Notes under the pieces: model-generated
Seen by the model: only the letters and a program-made list of their open reading frames with translations
What the model was told of the DNA's origin: nothing
Databases searched by the model: none
Origin: Glandiceps talaboti
Taxonomy: Eukaryota; Hemichordata; Enteropneusta; Spengelidae
Direction: 5' to 3'
Assembly: GCF_964340395.1 (NCBI RefSeq)
Contig: NC_135554.1
Location: 27,905,592 to 27,920,591, forward strand
DNA length: 15,000 nt
In this document: positions 1 to 7,007 of the stretch, in pieces
How positions within the stretch are numbered: position 1 is the first letter of the stretch
Layout: each line of letters starts with the position of its first letter
Program-made: the position numbers and the translations under genes

Positions 1-278
1 ATAATTTATTTAATTACGTCGTGGGATCATTTATAAATTACATCTTCATACCAGGTTTGAGCTCAGTCAATTGTAAGTGCAAGCTGTGAATACATTTTCA
101 CTGAATATGAAGCAAAACGTATACGCATCGCCATTATTTCGCAGTGTCACGGAAGAAATAACCGCTCTGGTTACATACAAACTCAGCTCGTGCTGCTTTA
201 TAACTTCACCAATGATTACCGATGAAGGTTTTGAGTATAAAATTAATGTGTTCTCAAATGATTTTTGTTTCGTTTTAG
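1..278 (+). other. Intron (partial) upstream of the first visible exon
   Basis: No exon can be supported here. The segment ends in a good 3' splice site, a T-rich tract closing with TTTTAG at 273-278. The expected first-half exon of CTLD 1, comparable to the 310-nt exon of CTLD 2, is not present, so it must lie before the window. Confidence 0.6.
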
Positions 279-355
279 GCCAGGTCAGTCATATAAATGG
301 AACGATGCCCTATGTCTGAAAAGATTTGGTTATATCTGTCAATTCGTTAAAAATG
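279..355 (+). CDS. Exon: C-terminal part of CTLD 1
   Basis: The acceptor is TTTTAG at 273-278 and the donor GGTAAG follows base 355. The first base completes a codon, and the last base opens one (exit phase 1). It reads ...SYKWNDALCLKRFGYICQF, the end of a CTLD: WND calcium/sugar-site motif, then two cysteines that close the two conserved disulfides, then the last beta strand. It closely matches exon 1806-1885, with identical KWND and KRFGYIC blocks, so the two are paralogous domain ends. Confidence 0.88.
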
Positions 356-3300
356 GTAAGTTGATATTTTGGATTTGACAGTACGTTTGACGACCAATTA
401 ACTGATAACATTTGGGTTTTTGACAATTTTGGCAATTGCTCAGTGTGTATATTTTCTTTTTGAAATTCTTTTTGACCATGAACCAGAGCCAAACAAGACA
501 TAAACAAAAGAAAGATTCGTTGATGTGACGTCAGACCAATAATACGATAGATCCTAACAAAATAGTTGACTGTCATGAGTTTATTATTGAGGTCAAAGGT
601 TAATAAATGAAAATAATTGTATACTAACGCTGGCGAGTATCTAATTGCAGGTTCTATTGGAGGACGGGTGACAATAGCTACGACAGAATCACAACCAGCC
701 AATGGTAATACCACAGTATCTTCCACTGGACGTAAGTTTTCGACGGCAGCTCTTTCAAACTCTTTGAAGAATGAAGATGCAGTGCGTTATGGCAGTATAT
801 CTGATAGACGTACTATCACTATAGCTACTAAACCGAATAAAGATAAGACAGGTAAATAATATCCACAATTGCAATATCTACAATTTGTTTTATGTTGTGT
901 AATTACATGTAAACGGAGATTTTGGTTTTATCAGGGGTCTGGTCACTTTACGTAATGCAGAGACATGTTATTCAGGTGACAGGAAGGTTGTTAGGAAAGT
1001 TGAATTGTTTGCATGGAACTATGGTAAGTATTCCAAGATGCTAACCTGAGGAAGCAGACCAGTCATTGTGCGAACCTTCGTCTATATGATAGGCAGTTAT
1101 GGTACAAACAACTAAATTGTAGTCACCCATACCAATATCAATACTTTTGACTATTCTCGTACTTGCATTTCTTGTCTCTGTGTTTCAGTCAAAAGCCGCT
1201 ATGAGATTATCCCTGGCTGTCAATCATGGTATGGATCCAAAACTGTGTGTGAAGACAGGGGAGGAAGGCTTGCAACCATTTTAAACAAAGAAACTCAACT
1301 CAGCATCGAAGGATTGATAGCTCAGCATGGGTATACACACATAAAGTTTTGGTTTGATGCACATGATGAAACACTGGAAGGTCATTGGACAGACTCAAAT
1401 GGAAATCCACAACCCTACTACAACTGGGCACCTGGACAACCTAATAACTATGGATGGAGAGGTCAATGCCCAGGGATTGAAGACTGTGCTCTACTGCAGT
1501 AAGTCGAACCTTTCCTCTTTTATTGTCCCAATTACAAAAACCGATCACAGAAATAAGACTTGCCTGTTTATATTGCTATTTAGAAATATATGTAAATTTT
1601 AAATGCTGTTATGACGTAATGTGATATGATATGACATGCCGCAGTGTCAATTGATATGACGTGATGTAATGTGATATGATATAGTTTGATGAGATACTCC
1701 TCACCAAAGCAGTATTTCATTACTTTACATAGTTAATGTGGAGTCTCACCTCGACATTGCTGCTGAAGGACGTACCATTTTTTTCTAATGCTTCCATCTT
1801 TGCAGAGAAAAGTCCGCACAATACAAGTGGAATGATGATGTTTGCATAAAGCGGTTTGGATATATTTGTGAATATGATATGATAGGTAAGTAATTGAATG
1901 CAGGTAACCCTCAATTTAAATTTGATCCATGAAATAAATCAAACCATTTCACTCTAAAAGTCCCCTTCGTTGTTTTCTGTTTATCAATAGTACAGTAGGA
2001 CCTGCTGCAATCTTCAACCTCTCTTTCGTATCTTACCTAATTAGTATTAGCCCAAAGACTTACCGTTGTTCACTCTCAGTTTTGAACTTAATGCAAATGA
2101 TGGCAGAATACTACTACTAACGGATCCCATAATGTAGTAACAGAATTAGCATTGATAATAATATCACAAATTGACAGGCTCTTGCAATTGTAAATGGATA
2201 TTTCGTTCAAACGGCTGCTCTTCAATATTGGATTGTTCTGACCTCGGTTGACCTATCATATCATACGCCCAACTTGTTATGTTTACGATAGAGCTCCACT
2301 CATCACCGACCAATGAAAATCGTCGGAGTAATTTCAAACTAAGCACAAAGTTCTGTGCATACAATGAGTAGAAAAAGATACATGTTTGCAAAGATAACTC
2401 TCTTGGCCTCCCCTGCTGTAAGACGAGGGGTTATTTAATCAGGTTATTCTGCTCTCATTTGGATTGCACAGTTTGAATTCTTTCCACAAAGTCTTGGCGT
2501 ACACAACAACGTCATGATAGTCTCTAGCCTACCAACGTTCATTTTTCAGAGCTTATTCTTTCTCTTTTTAAAGGAAATTATGTAATAGATTTTTTCTTAA
2601 GGATATCAAATATCTTGGTTAAAGTACATATATTTCATACTTTTCATTTCTATTTTGTTCTGTAGAAACTGACGATGATGAAGATATCGTTACTACTTTG
2701 GCGTTCAGTGACAATAATTCCACAACTTCGTTTAGCCAAACTAATGAACTAACCACCGCCAGTATCTCCATCACCAGTAGCAGCAGTGCCAGTACGAGCG
2801 GCAAAGGAACTGGAGCAATAATAGACAACCCATCTACAAATAAGTTCGATAAACCAACCCAAACTGATGAACGTAAAGACTCAGCTCTGTATAGTCAGAG
2901 GAATGAGCAGTCTCCAGGTAGGAAAAGTAAAGTTATTGTATAAGCAAATGACTTTCATTTCGGCTATAACATTATCTTGTTTCTGTGGGTTAGAATATCA
3001 CTAGAGAGGACTAAACGCATGATGACGTCATATGTCCATAATATTAACCCTAACCTATCATACACCACTGAGACTGGACTATTTGACTAAATACTATATA
3101 CTATAATGCATATTCAAAGTGGCAACGTTTACTAAATACAGTGACATTGTTAAGCAGGAAACCCTGAATGTTTAAATTAAAGACTCTACCATTTATTATT
3201 GTCTATTCTGTTTATTCCCCAATATTTATCACTTCCTGTTATTTTCAAGCCTTTCAACCAGAATATAAACACTGCTTCCATGGATTTATTGCTACCCTTT

Positions 3301-3822
3301 CCTGGAAACATATCGTAAAACTTGTTTGAATGTTTTGATTGTATCATCTCTTAACTTACTAGGTCCAAAGATGGTTACTATAGAATTGGTCTTATCGTTT
3401 ATAAATCTGTTTCTTCTCATTGGGGTTGTTGCTTTCTTGTATCTATCAGTCTGGCGAAAAAGGTGAATAGTTGTTTTATTTTCGAATTCTTTTGAATGAT
3501 ATGACAAATTAAGATGAGTGACTTATTTTAAATCCTGAATAAAAAACATTCAATTCAAATAGAAAACATCCTCCATATATGTAATATTAAGAGCATGAAT
3601 AGAAGAGTGCTTGCAATTACTGCACAGCTGCTCAGACCTGTAATTCCAAACGTAACTTCCGTTGAGATTGTCAATGCAAATTTTAAGCCAAGACTTATAT
3701 AACTGCTACCACGCACGTTTCATATTCTTTCTTGCAGGTACAGTACCGTTATTCGGAAACCTTTCTATCAAGATCTGGAAAATACACACTCTACCGAGGA
3801 ACTCTGTAATTCGAAAGTATAA
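279..3822 (+). CDS. Membrane C-type lectin receptor, spliced gene model, 5' incomplete
   Basis: Joined exons are 279-355, 651-851, (961-1023), 1189-1498, 1806-1885, 2666-2917, 3363-3462 and 3738-3822. Every junction keeps one open frame, giving about 367 residues, or 388 with the bracketed cassette exon. Order: end of a first CTLD, Ser/Thr linker, second CTLD, Ser/Thr stalk, transmembrane helix, cytoplasmic tail, stop. CTLDs bind sugars or other ligands, often with calcium, outside the cell; a receptor or adhesion role follows from this architecture but is inference. No signal peptide is seen because the 5' exons, including the first half of CTLD 1, lie before base 1. The two CTLD-terminal exons are clear duplicates, so the gene grew by tandem CTLD duplication. 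The gene converges on the minus-strand gene ending at 6717. The ligand and precise family are unknown. Confidence 0.85.
356..650 (+). other. Intron with a perfect CRE-like octamer
   Basis: This is a GT/AG intron of 295 nt ending in CTAATTGCAG. A perfect TGACGTCA palindrome lies at 526-533. No coding potential that fits the flanking phases was seen. Confidence 0.65.
651..851 (+). CDS. Exon: Ser/Thr-rich linker between CTLDs
   Basis: The acceptor ATTGCAG ends at 650, and the donor GTAAAT starts at 852. Phase is 1 in and 1 out, giving 67 residues. The peptide is rich in Ser, Thr and Asn (for example VTIATTESQPANGNTTVSST) and later in basic residues. It has an NTT sequon, so N-linked and O-linked glycosylation are likely. 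It has no cysteines and no recognisable fold, so it is probably an extended spacer holding the two lectin domains apart. A strong internal GTAAGT follows base 731 in the same phase (see the separate entry). Confidence 0.75.
731..737 (+). promoter_or_regulatory. Possible alternative 5' splice site inside the linker exon
   Basis: GTAAGT begins at 732, a better donor match than the GTAAAT used at 852. It falls after the first base of a codon, so using it keeps the frame and removes exactly 40 residues (120 nt) of the linker. This is a sequence-based prediction only. Confidence 0.45.
961..1023 (+). CDS. Possible symmetric cassette exon before CTLD 2
   Basis: The segment starts after AATGCAG (ending at 960) and stops before GTAAGT (1024-1029). 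It is 63 nt with phase 1 on both sides, so it can be included or skipped without breaking the frame. It reads about 21 residues including ETCYSGDRKVVRKVELFAWN. The single Cys could serve as the N-terminal cysteine that CTLD 2 appears to lack. The polypyrimidine tract before the acceptor is weak, and no homology was recognised, so it may be an alternative exon or chance. Confidence 0.4.
1189..1498 (+). CDS. Exon: main body of CTLD 2
   Basis: The acceptor GTTTCAG ends at 1188, and the donor GTAAGT starts at 1499. Entry is phase 1 and exit phase 2. The 103 residues show CTLD landmarks in order: VCEDRGGRLATI (first core Cys and the GGxLA helix block), then KFWFDAHDETLEGHWTDSNG in place of the usual WIGL strand and loop, then YYNWAPGQPNN and IEDCALLQ. 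QPN takes the place of EPN (mannose type) or QPD (galactose type), so specificity cannot be assigned by rule. Two further cysteines (PGC and QCPG) could form an extra disulfide. The N-terminal long-form Cys position is Arg (SRYEII). Confidence 0.9.
1499..1805 (+). other. Intron splitting CTLD 2
   Basis: The intron is bounded by GTAAGT and TTTGCAG. It contains two degenerate copies of an AT-rich unit (see the repeat at 1611-1683). No exon is seen. Confidence 0.7.
1611..1683 (+). repeat. Degenerate tandem repeat, about 50-bp period
   Basis: GTAATGTGATATGATAT occurs from 1616 and again from 1666, in a stretch of GATATGA-like words. It is two-copy, intronic and of no evident function. Confidence 0.6.
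1806..1885 (+). CDS. Exon: C-terminal part of CTLD 2
   Basis: The acceptor TTTGCAG ends at 1805, and the donor GGTAAG follows 1885. Entry is phase 2 and exit phase 1. It reads KSAQYKWNDDVCIKRFGYIC then EYDMI. WND supplies the second calcium/sugar-site motif. The two cysteines pair, by family rule, with EDC and VCED of the preceding exon. With the QPN motif this gives a potentially intact Ca2+ site. It is the duplicate of exon 279-355, interrupted by an intron at the same point and phase. Confidence 0.9.
1886..2665 (+). other. Intron, no exon seen
   Basis: This is a 780-nt GT/AG intron. Open frames on the minus strand near 2164-2391 lack homology and splice logic. I see nothing else of note. 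Confidence 0.6.
2666..2917 (+). CDS. Exon: Ser/Thr-rich extracellular stalk
   Basis: The acceptor TTCTGTAG ends at 2665, and the donor GTAGGA starts at 2918. Phase is 1 in and 1 out, giving 84 residues. It opens with an acidic run (ETDDDEDIV). A low-complexity Ser/Thr section follows, including SISITSSSSASTSGKGTG with NNST upstream, and then a hydrophilic, charged segment. The composition fits an O-glycosylated, mucin-like stalk lifting the lectin domains from the membrane. No cysteines are present. It precedes the transmembrane exon directly. Confidence 0.82.
2918..3362 (+). other. Intron with a second perfect CRE-like octamer
   Basis: This is a 445-nt intron with donor GTAGGA and acceptor ACTTACTAG. 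TGACGTCA occurs at 3023-3030. No exon is seen. Confidence 0.6.
3363..3462 (+). CDS. Exon: transmembrane helix
   Basis: The acceptor TTACTAG ends at 3362. Entry is phase 1, continuing the stalk frame. After GPKMVTIE there is a hydrophobic stretch of about 22 residues (including SFINLFLLIGVVAFLYLSV), followed by WRKR. This is a classic single-pass helix with a basic stop-transfer sequence, so the tail is cytoplasmic and the protein type I. The donor at 3463 is GTGAAT, a modest match. If it is not used, translation stops at TGA 3464-3466 directly after WRKR. Confidence 0.87.
3738..3822 (+). CDS. Terminal exon: cytoplasmic tail with two YxxΦ motifs
   Basis: The acceptor TTTCTTGCAG ends at 3737. 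One base completes the Arg codon left by the previous exon. It then reads YSTVIRKPFYQDLENTHSTE and ELCNSKV, with TAA at 3820-3822. YSTV and YQDL are both YxxΦ tyrosine motifs, which in receptors serve for AP-2 endocytosis or, when phosphorylated, SH2 docking. Their spacing (Tyr to Tyr nine residues) is one short of the usual ITAM range. The terminal SKV fits a class I PDZ ligand (S/T-x-Φ). Phase fit and the in-frame stop support the exon; the signalling roles are inference. Confidence 0.78.
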
Positions 3823-4622
3823 AACCAAAGTGGTAGTCACATACAAACACCTGTCAGTGACTATAAAAAACCAAAGCCGTTTAACGTTATGTTGTAATTT
3901 GATTAAGAAGAATATTTAACAAGATCAGGAAAAGAACTCCTTCGTCACTTACCATTAACTGTACAGAAACTTGGAGAACCGATAGTCCTTAAGTTTTGCA
4001 CAATGTCTTCAAACAAAATAATGCGCACTAAATGTAAGGATATATCGCTTGTCAGGAAATATTTTGTTTGTGTACATTAATTAGTAGTCAACACTGACAT
4101 ATATGAGCCTTGTACTGTTTTAGTTAGATTGGCAGAAATTGTTTTGTTATTGAATGCTATCCTGTCGTCTCCTCATTGCTCCTGTCGTCTGCTCATCCAA
4201 ATGTTAGGAAGTGTTACATGTAAATTGAAAAAATATGTAAATAAGATTAACCTTTGCTATCCAGAAACATCTCAACCAATTTGAATATATCCTACGTCAG
4301 AATTAGAATGCTTGCTACAATCATGTAAGTTTTACATTATTTAAGTTAGTTTTATAAACAAAAACAATCTGATGATTCGTTGAACGCACATTGTCATAAA
4401 ATGTGCAAATTTAAGTGTAACTAGAACAGTACCTGGCATTTTTGGTAGATGTAATACTGCATTATTCGTGTTTGACATCTTTATCTAACAACTAACATTG
4501 CCAGTGTAGACTGACAGTACGTTAAAGCCGTTGTTGAAATATTTTTTTATTTCTGCATTTCAATTTATACAAACCTTTCAAATAAATGCGAAATTCATCC
4601 AAATATGAGTCCAAGAATAAAA
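3823..4622 (+). other. 3' untranslated region with two AATAAA signals
   Basis: After the TAA the sequence is AT-rich and non-coding. Canonical AATAAA hexamers lie at 4581-4586 and 4616-4621, giving a UTR of about 0.8 kb. The (CTGT)n array begins soon after. No other gene is seen here. Confidence 0.6.
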
Positions 4623-4791
4623 CGCTGGATGAATCATGAATGTACTCTCGGACACCAACAGTCAAAAGTACCATGTGTAGTGTTGTTACCCTTCTTAAAG
4701 TGGTCTAAGTTTGAAGCGAACGTTAATTTATTTCGTAAACAGACACTTATCTGAGTTGGTGATGTTAATTCATGCATGGCGTTCGTTTTCC

Positions 4792-4792
<1 letters not shown>

Positions 4793-4857
<65 letters not shown>

Positions 4858-4882
4858 GCCGTTCACCAGCCAGTCTCTCCCC

Positions 4883-4936
<54 letters not shown>

Positions 4937-4961
4937 GCCGTTCACCAGCCAGTCTCTCCCC

Positions 4962-5050
<89 letters not shown>

Positions 5051-5107
5051 TTTTCAGCCAGCCAGCCAATCTATCTGACTGACTGACTGATTGATTGACT
5101 CGCTGTC

Positions 5108-5178
<71 letters not shown>

Positions 5179-5191
5179 GGCTGGCTGGCTG
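4793..5191 (+). repeat. Compound (CTGT)n microsatellite with repeated spacer
   Basis: Four CTGT tracts (about 4793-4856, 4883-4935, 4962-5050, 5110-5179) end in a short CTGG run. The first two gaps carry the same spacer, beginning CGCCGTTCACCAGCCAGT, at 4857 and 4936. A 79-bp block of spacer plus tract has therefore been duplicated. The gap at 5051-5109 is different, with CAGC, CTGA and TTGA words. Open frames through it (CLSV or TDRQ repeats) are artefacts of the tetranucleotide period. Confidence 0.95.
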
Positions 5192-5813
5192 CCTGTCGCG
5201 GTCTGGCTGTCATGATAAGCTTCATAACAGACAACATTCATGTTTCCACTGTAAATCACATCTAATCCAACACAATCATTCTGTGATTTGATGTCCCCTT
5301 TATTAAATAATGATTATAGTTAAATAAAATGTTACATATGATATGAAACGTTTATTTAAAAGAAATCATCACGTCATTTCAAAAACTGACTAAAATCAAG
5401 TATTTCTGAGAAAAGTCACACACTTCAATAAAATGTACATGAAAGGCCTTACACTGTGAACCACAGCAAGCAGCATTGTTGTGTACGTTTTGAAACTGTT
5501 ATGTACACTAGTAAGCAGATCTAGAATTGTTGTGTACGTTTTGAAACCGACATGTACACTAGCAATGTGGTCTTAGATCAAAGTGAACGACTACGAATGT
5601 GATTGAAGTTGGACTGTTGGGTAAATTACTAAGCAAGTTTACTTACACCAATAAAGAATGAAATGTACATGTACTCTCCGTACAAAAATCAAGCCTAACC
5701 TAAAACCTAGCAGATACTTTCATTAGACATGTCACGTGATATAAGATATATGATATACGAGATATACTTAGAAATCATGTTTTTATCAAATAATTAGCAA
5801 TCAACCCCGTGTT
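5192..5813 (+). other. Intergenic DNA between convergent genes
   Basis: No gene is supported. It contains a 51-bp tandem duplication and AT-rich simple sequence near 5735-5770. Confidence 0.6.
5475..5562 (+). repeat. Two-copy tandem repeat, 51-bp period
   Basis: The words ATTGTTGTGTACGTTTTGAA and ATGTACACTAG occur in order at 5475-5511 and again at 5526-5562, with a few substitutions. Function is unknown. Confidence 0.75.
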
Positions 5814-5870
5814 AAGATAAGATAAGATAATATAAGATAAAACTTTATTGGGTCCCTTTTAGGCTAATTT
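5814..5870 (-). mobile_element. Probable 3' end of a non-LTR retrotransposon or SINE
   Basis: On the minus strand the sequence reads GGGACCCAATAAAGTTTTAT followed by short TATCT/TATCTTA repeats. AATAAA placed just before a short tandem-repeat tail is typical of invertebrate non-LTR element ends. No element ORF remains beside it, so the class is uncertain. Confidence 0.45.
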
Positions 5871-5965
5871 GGTTATCTGCTACAAAAGATTATTACAAAC
5901 AGTAAAATGTACATAGTGTACATTTGGCTCAACATATACTATGCTTTAAAATTCTACATTACAAT

Positions 5966-6610
5966 CTCATGACCCTTATGACCTATCCAATATGACCTAC
6001 TATTCATTATAACCCCCTATTCATTATGACCCCTATCCAATATGACCTACTATTCATTAAGACCTCCTATTCATTATGACCTCCTATTCATTATAACCCC
6101 CTGTTTATTATGACCCATATCCAATATGACCTCCTATTCATTATAACCCCTATTCATTATGACCCATATCAAATATGACCTCCTATTCATTATGACCCCC
6201 TATTCATTGTAACCCCCTGTTTATTATGACCCATATCCAATATGACCTCCTATTCATTATGACCCCCTATTCATTATAACCCCATGTTTATTATGACCCA
6301 TATCCAATATGACCTCCTATTCATTATGACCTCCTATTCATTATAACCCCTATTCATTATGACCCATATCCAATATGACCTCCTATTCATTATGACCCCT
6401 ATTAATTGTAACCCCCTGTTTATTATGACCCATATCCAATATGACCTACTATTCATTAAGACCTCCTATTCATTATGACCCCTATTCATTATAACCCCAT
6501 GTTTATTATGACCCATATCCAATATGACCTCCTATCCAATATGACCTCCTATTCATTATGACCTCCTATTCATTATGATCCCATATTCATTATAACCCCC
6601 TATTCATTGT
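5966..6610. repeat. Minisatellite with roughly 16-17-bp monomer
   Basis: Variants of CCTATTCATTATGACC are tandemly arrayed, mixed with variants containing ATCCAATATGACC and TGTTTATTATGACC. The TTTATT-containing variant recurs at 6104, 6220, 6287, 6419 and 6502. These spacings are near multiples of 16.6 bp, which shows the monomer period. Read on the minus strand each TTTATT is an AATAAA, so the array could serve as poly(A) signal for the gene whose stop is at 6717. Confidence 0.92.
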
Positions 6611-6716
6611 ATAAATTCATGTCCTTGTGGGTAATAAATTTGACCATATGTTGTCCTTACATGTGGAGGTAATCAAATTTGCAAGGATACTGAATTAATA
6701 AGGACAGAAGTAAAAT

Positions 6717-7007
6717 TTACAAGAACATAAAGAAAATAAAACCGGCTAACACCGAAGTTACGAAATGAGTAGGAATGATCCTGGAAGCTGGTGATGTAGG
6801 AGGACAGGTTGGCTTAGGCTCTTCTGGCAGTTTAAGGCCAAGTGGAGATATACTCCAATCCAGGAAACAATGTCCATGGGTTGTAATAGGATCAGTTCCA
6901 GGAATGGTGAAATCGGTGCAGATCTGTTTTTGACTACCTAGAATTTTTGTGATTGGTTCCCATGCGAACGATCCGGTGTACTTGGGATACTTACTACAGT
7001 CGTCAAC
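6717..7007 (-). CDS. Terminal exon: Cys-rich region plus GPI-type C-terminus
   Basis: On the minus strand the acceptor CATTTTTAG precedes base 7007. The exon then reads VDDCSKYPKYTGSFAWEPIT and runs on to a TAA at 6719-6717 (96 residues). Cysteines are at exon residues 4, 30, 47 and 68. A Pro-rich piece (LPEEPKPTCPPTSPAS) leads into a C-terminal hydrophobic segment ending VLAGFIFFMFL. A short spacer, small residues and a hydrophobic end with no basic tail is the pattern of a GPI attachment signal; a very short tail-anchored form is the alternative. Confidence 0.75.
   Translation of the reverse strand, partial: VDDCSKYPKYTGSFAWEPITKILGSQKQICTDFTIPGTDPITTHGHCFLDWSISPLGLKLPEEPKPTCPPTSPASRIIPTHFVTSVLAGFIFFMFL

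Noticed and set aside
310-726. A 138-codon minus-strand open frame
   Set aside because: It overlaps two exons of the lectin gene on the opposite strand, shows no domain, and is a shadow plus intron.
935-1023. Alternative longer cassette exon starting after TTTTATCAG
   Set aside because: It reads open but exits in phase 0, which breaks the frame of the CTLD exon at 1189.
1354-1602. Plus-strand open frame over the CTLD 2 exon
   Set aside because: It is an out-of-frame shadow of the CTLD coding sequence.
4634-5291. Several open frames of 60-124 codons on both strands with CLSV or TDRQ repeats
   Set aside because: They are only translations of a stop-free tetranucleotide repeat; every frame is open and there is no unique coding sequence.
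5966-6610. CRISPR-like array
   Set aside because: The units are contiguous with no unique spacers, and the context is eukaryotic; it is a minisatellite.
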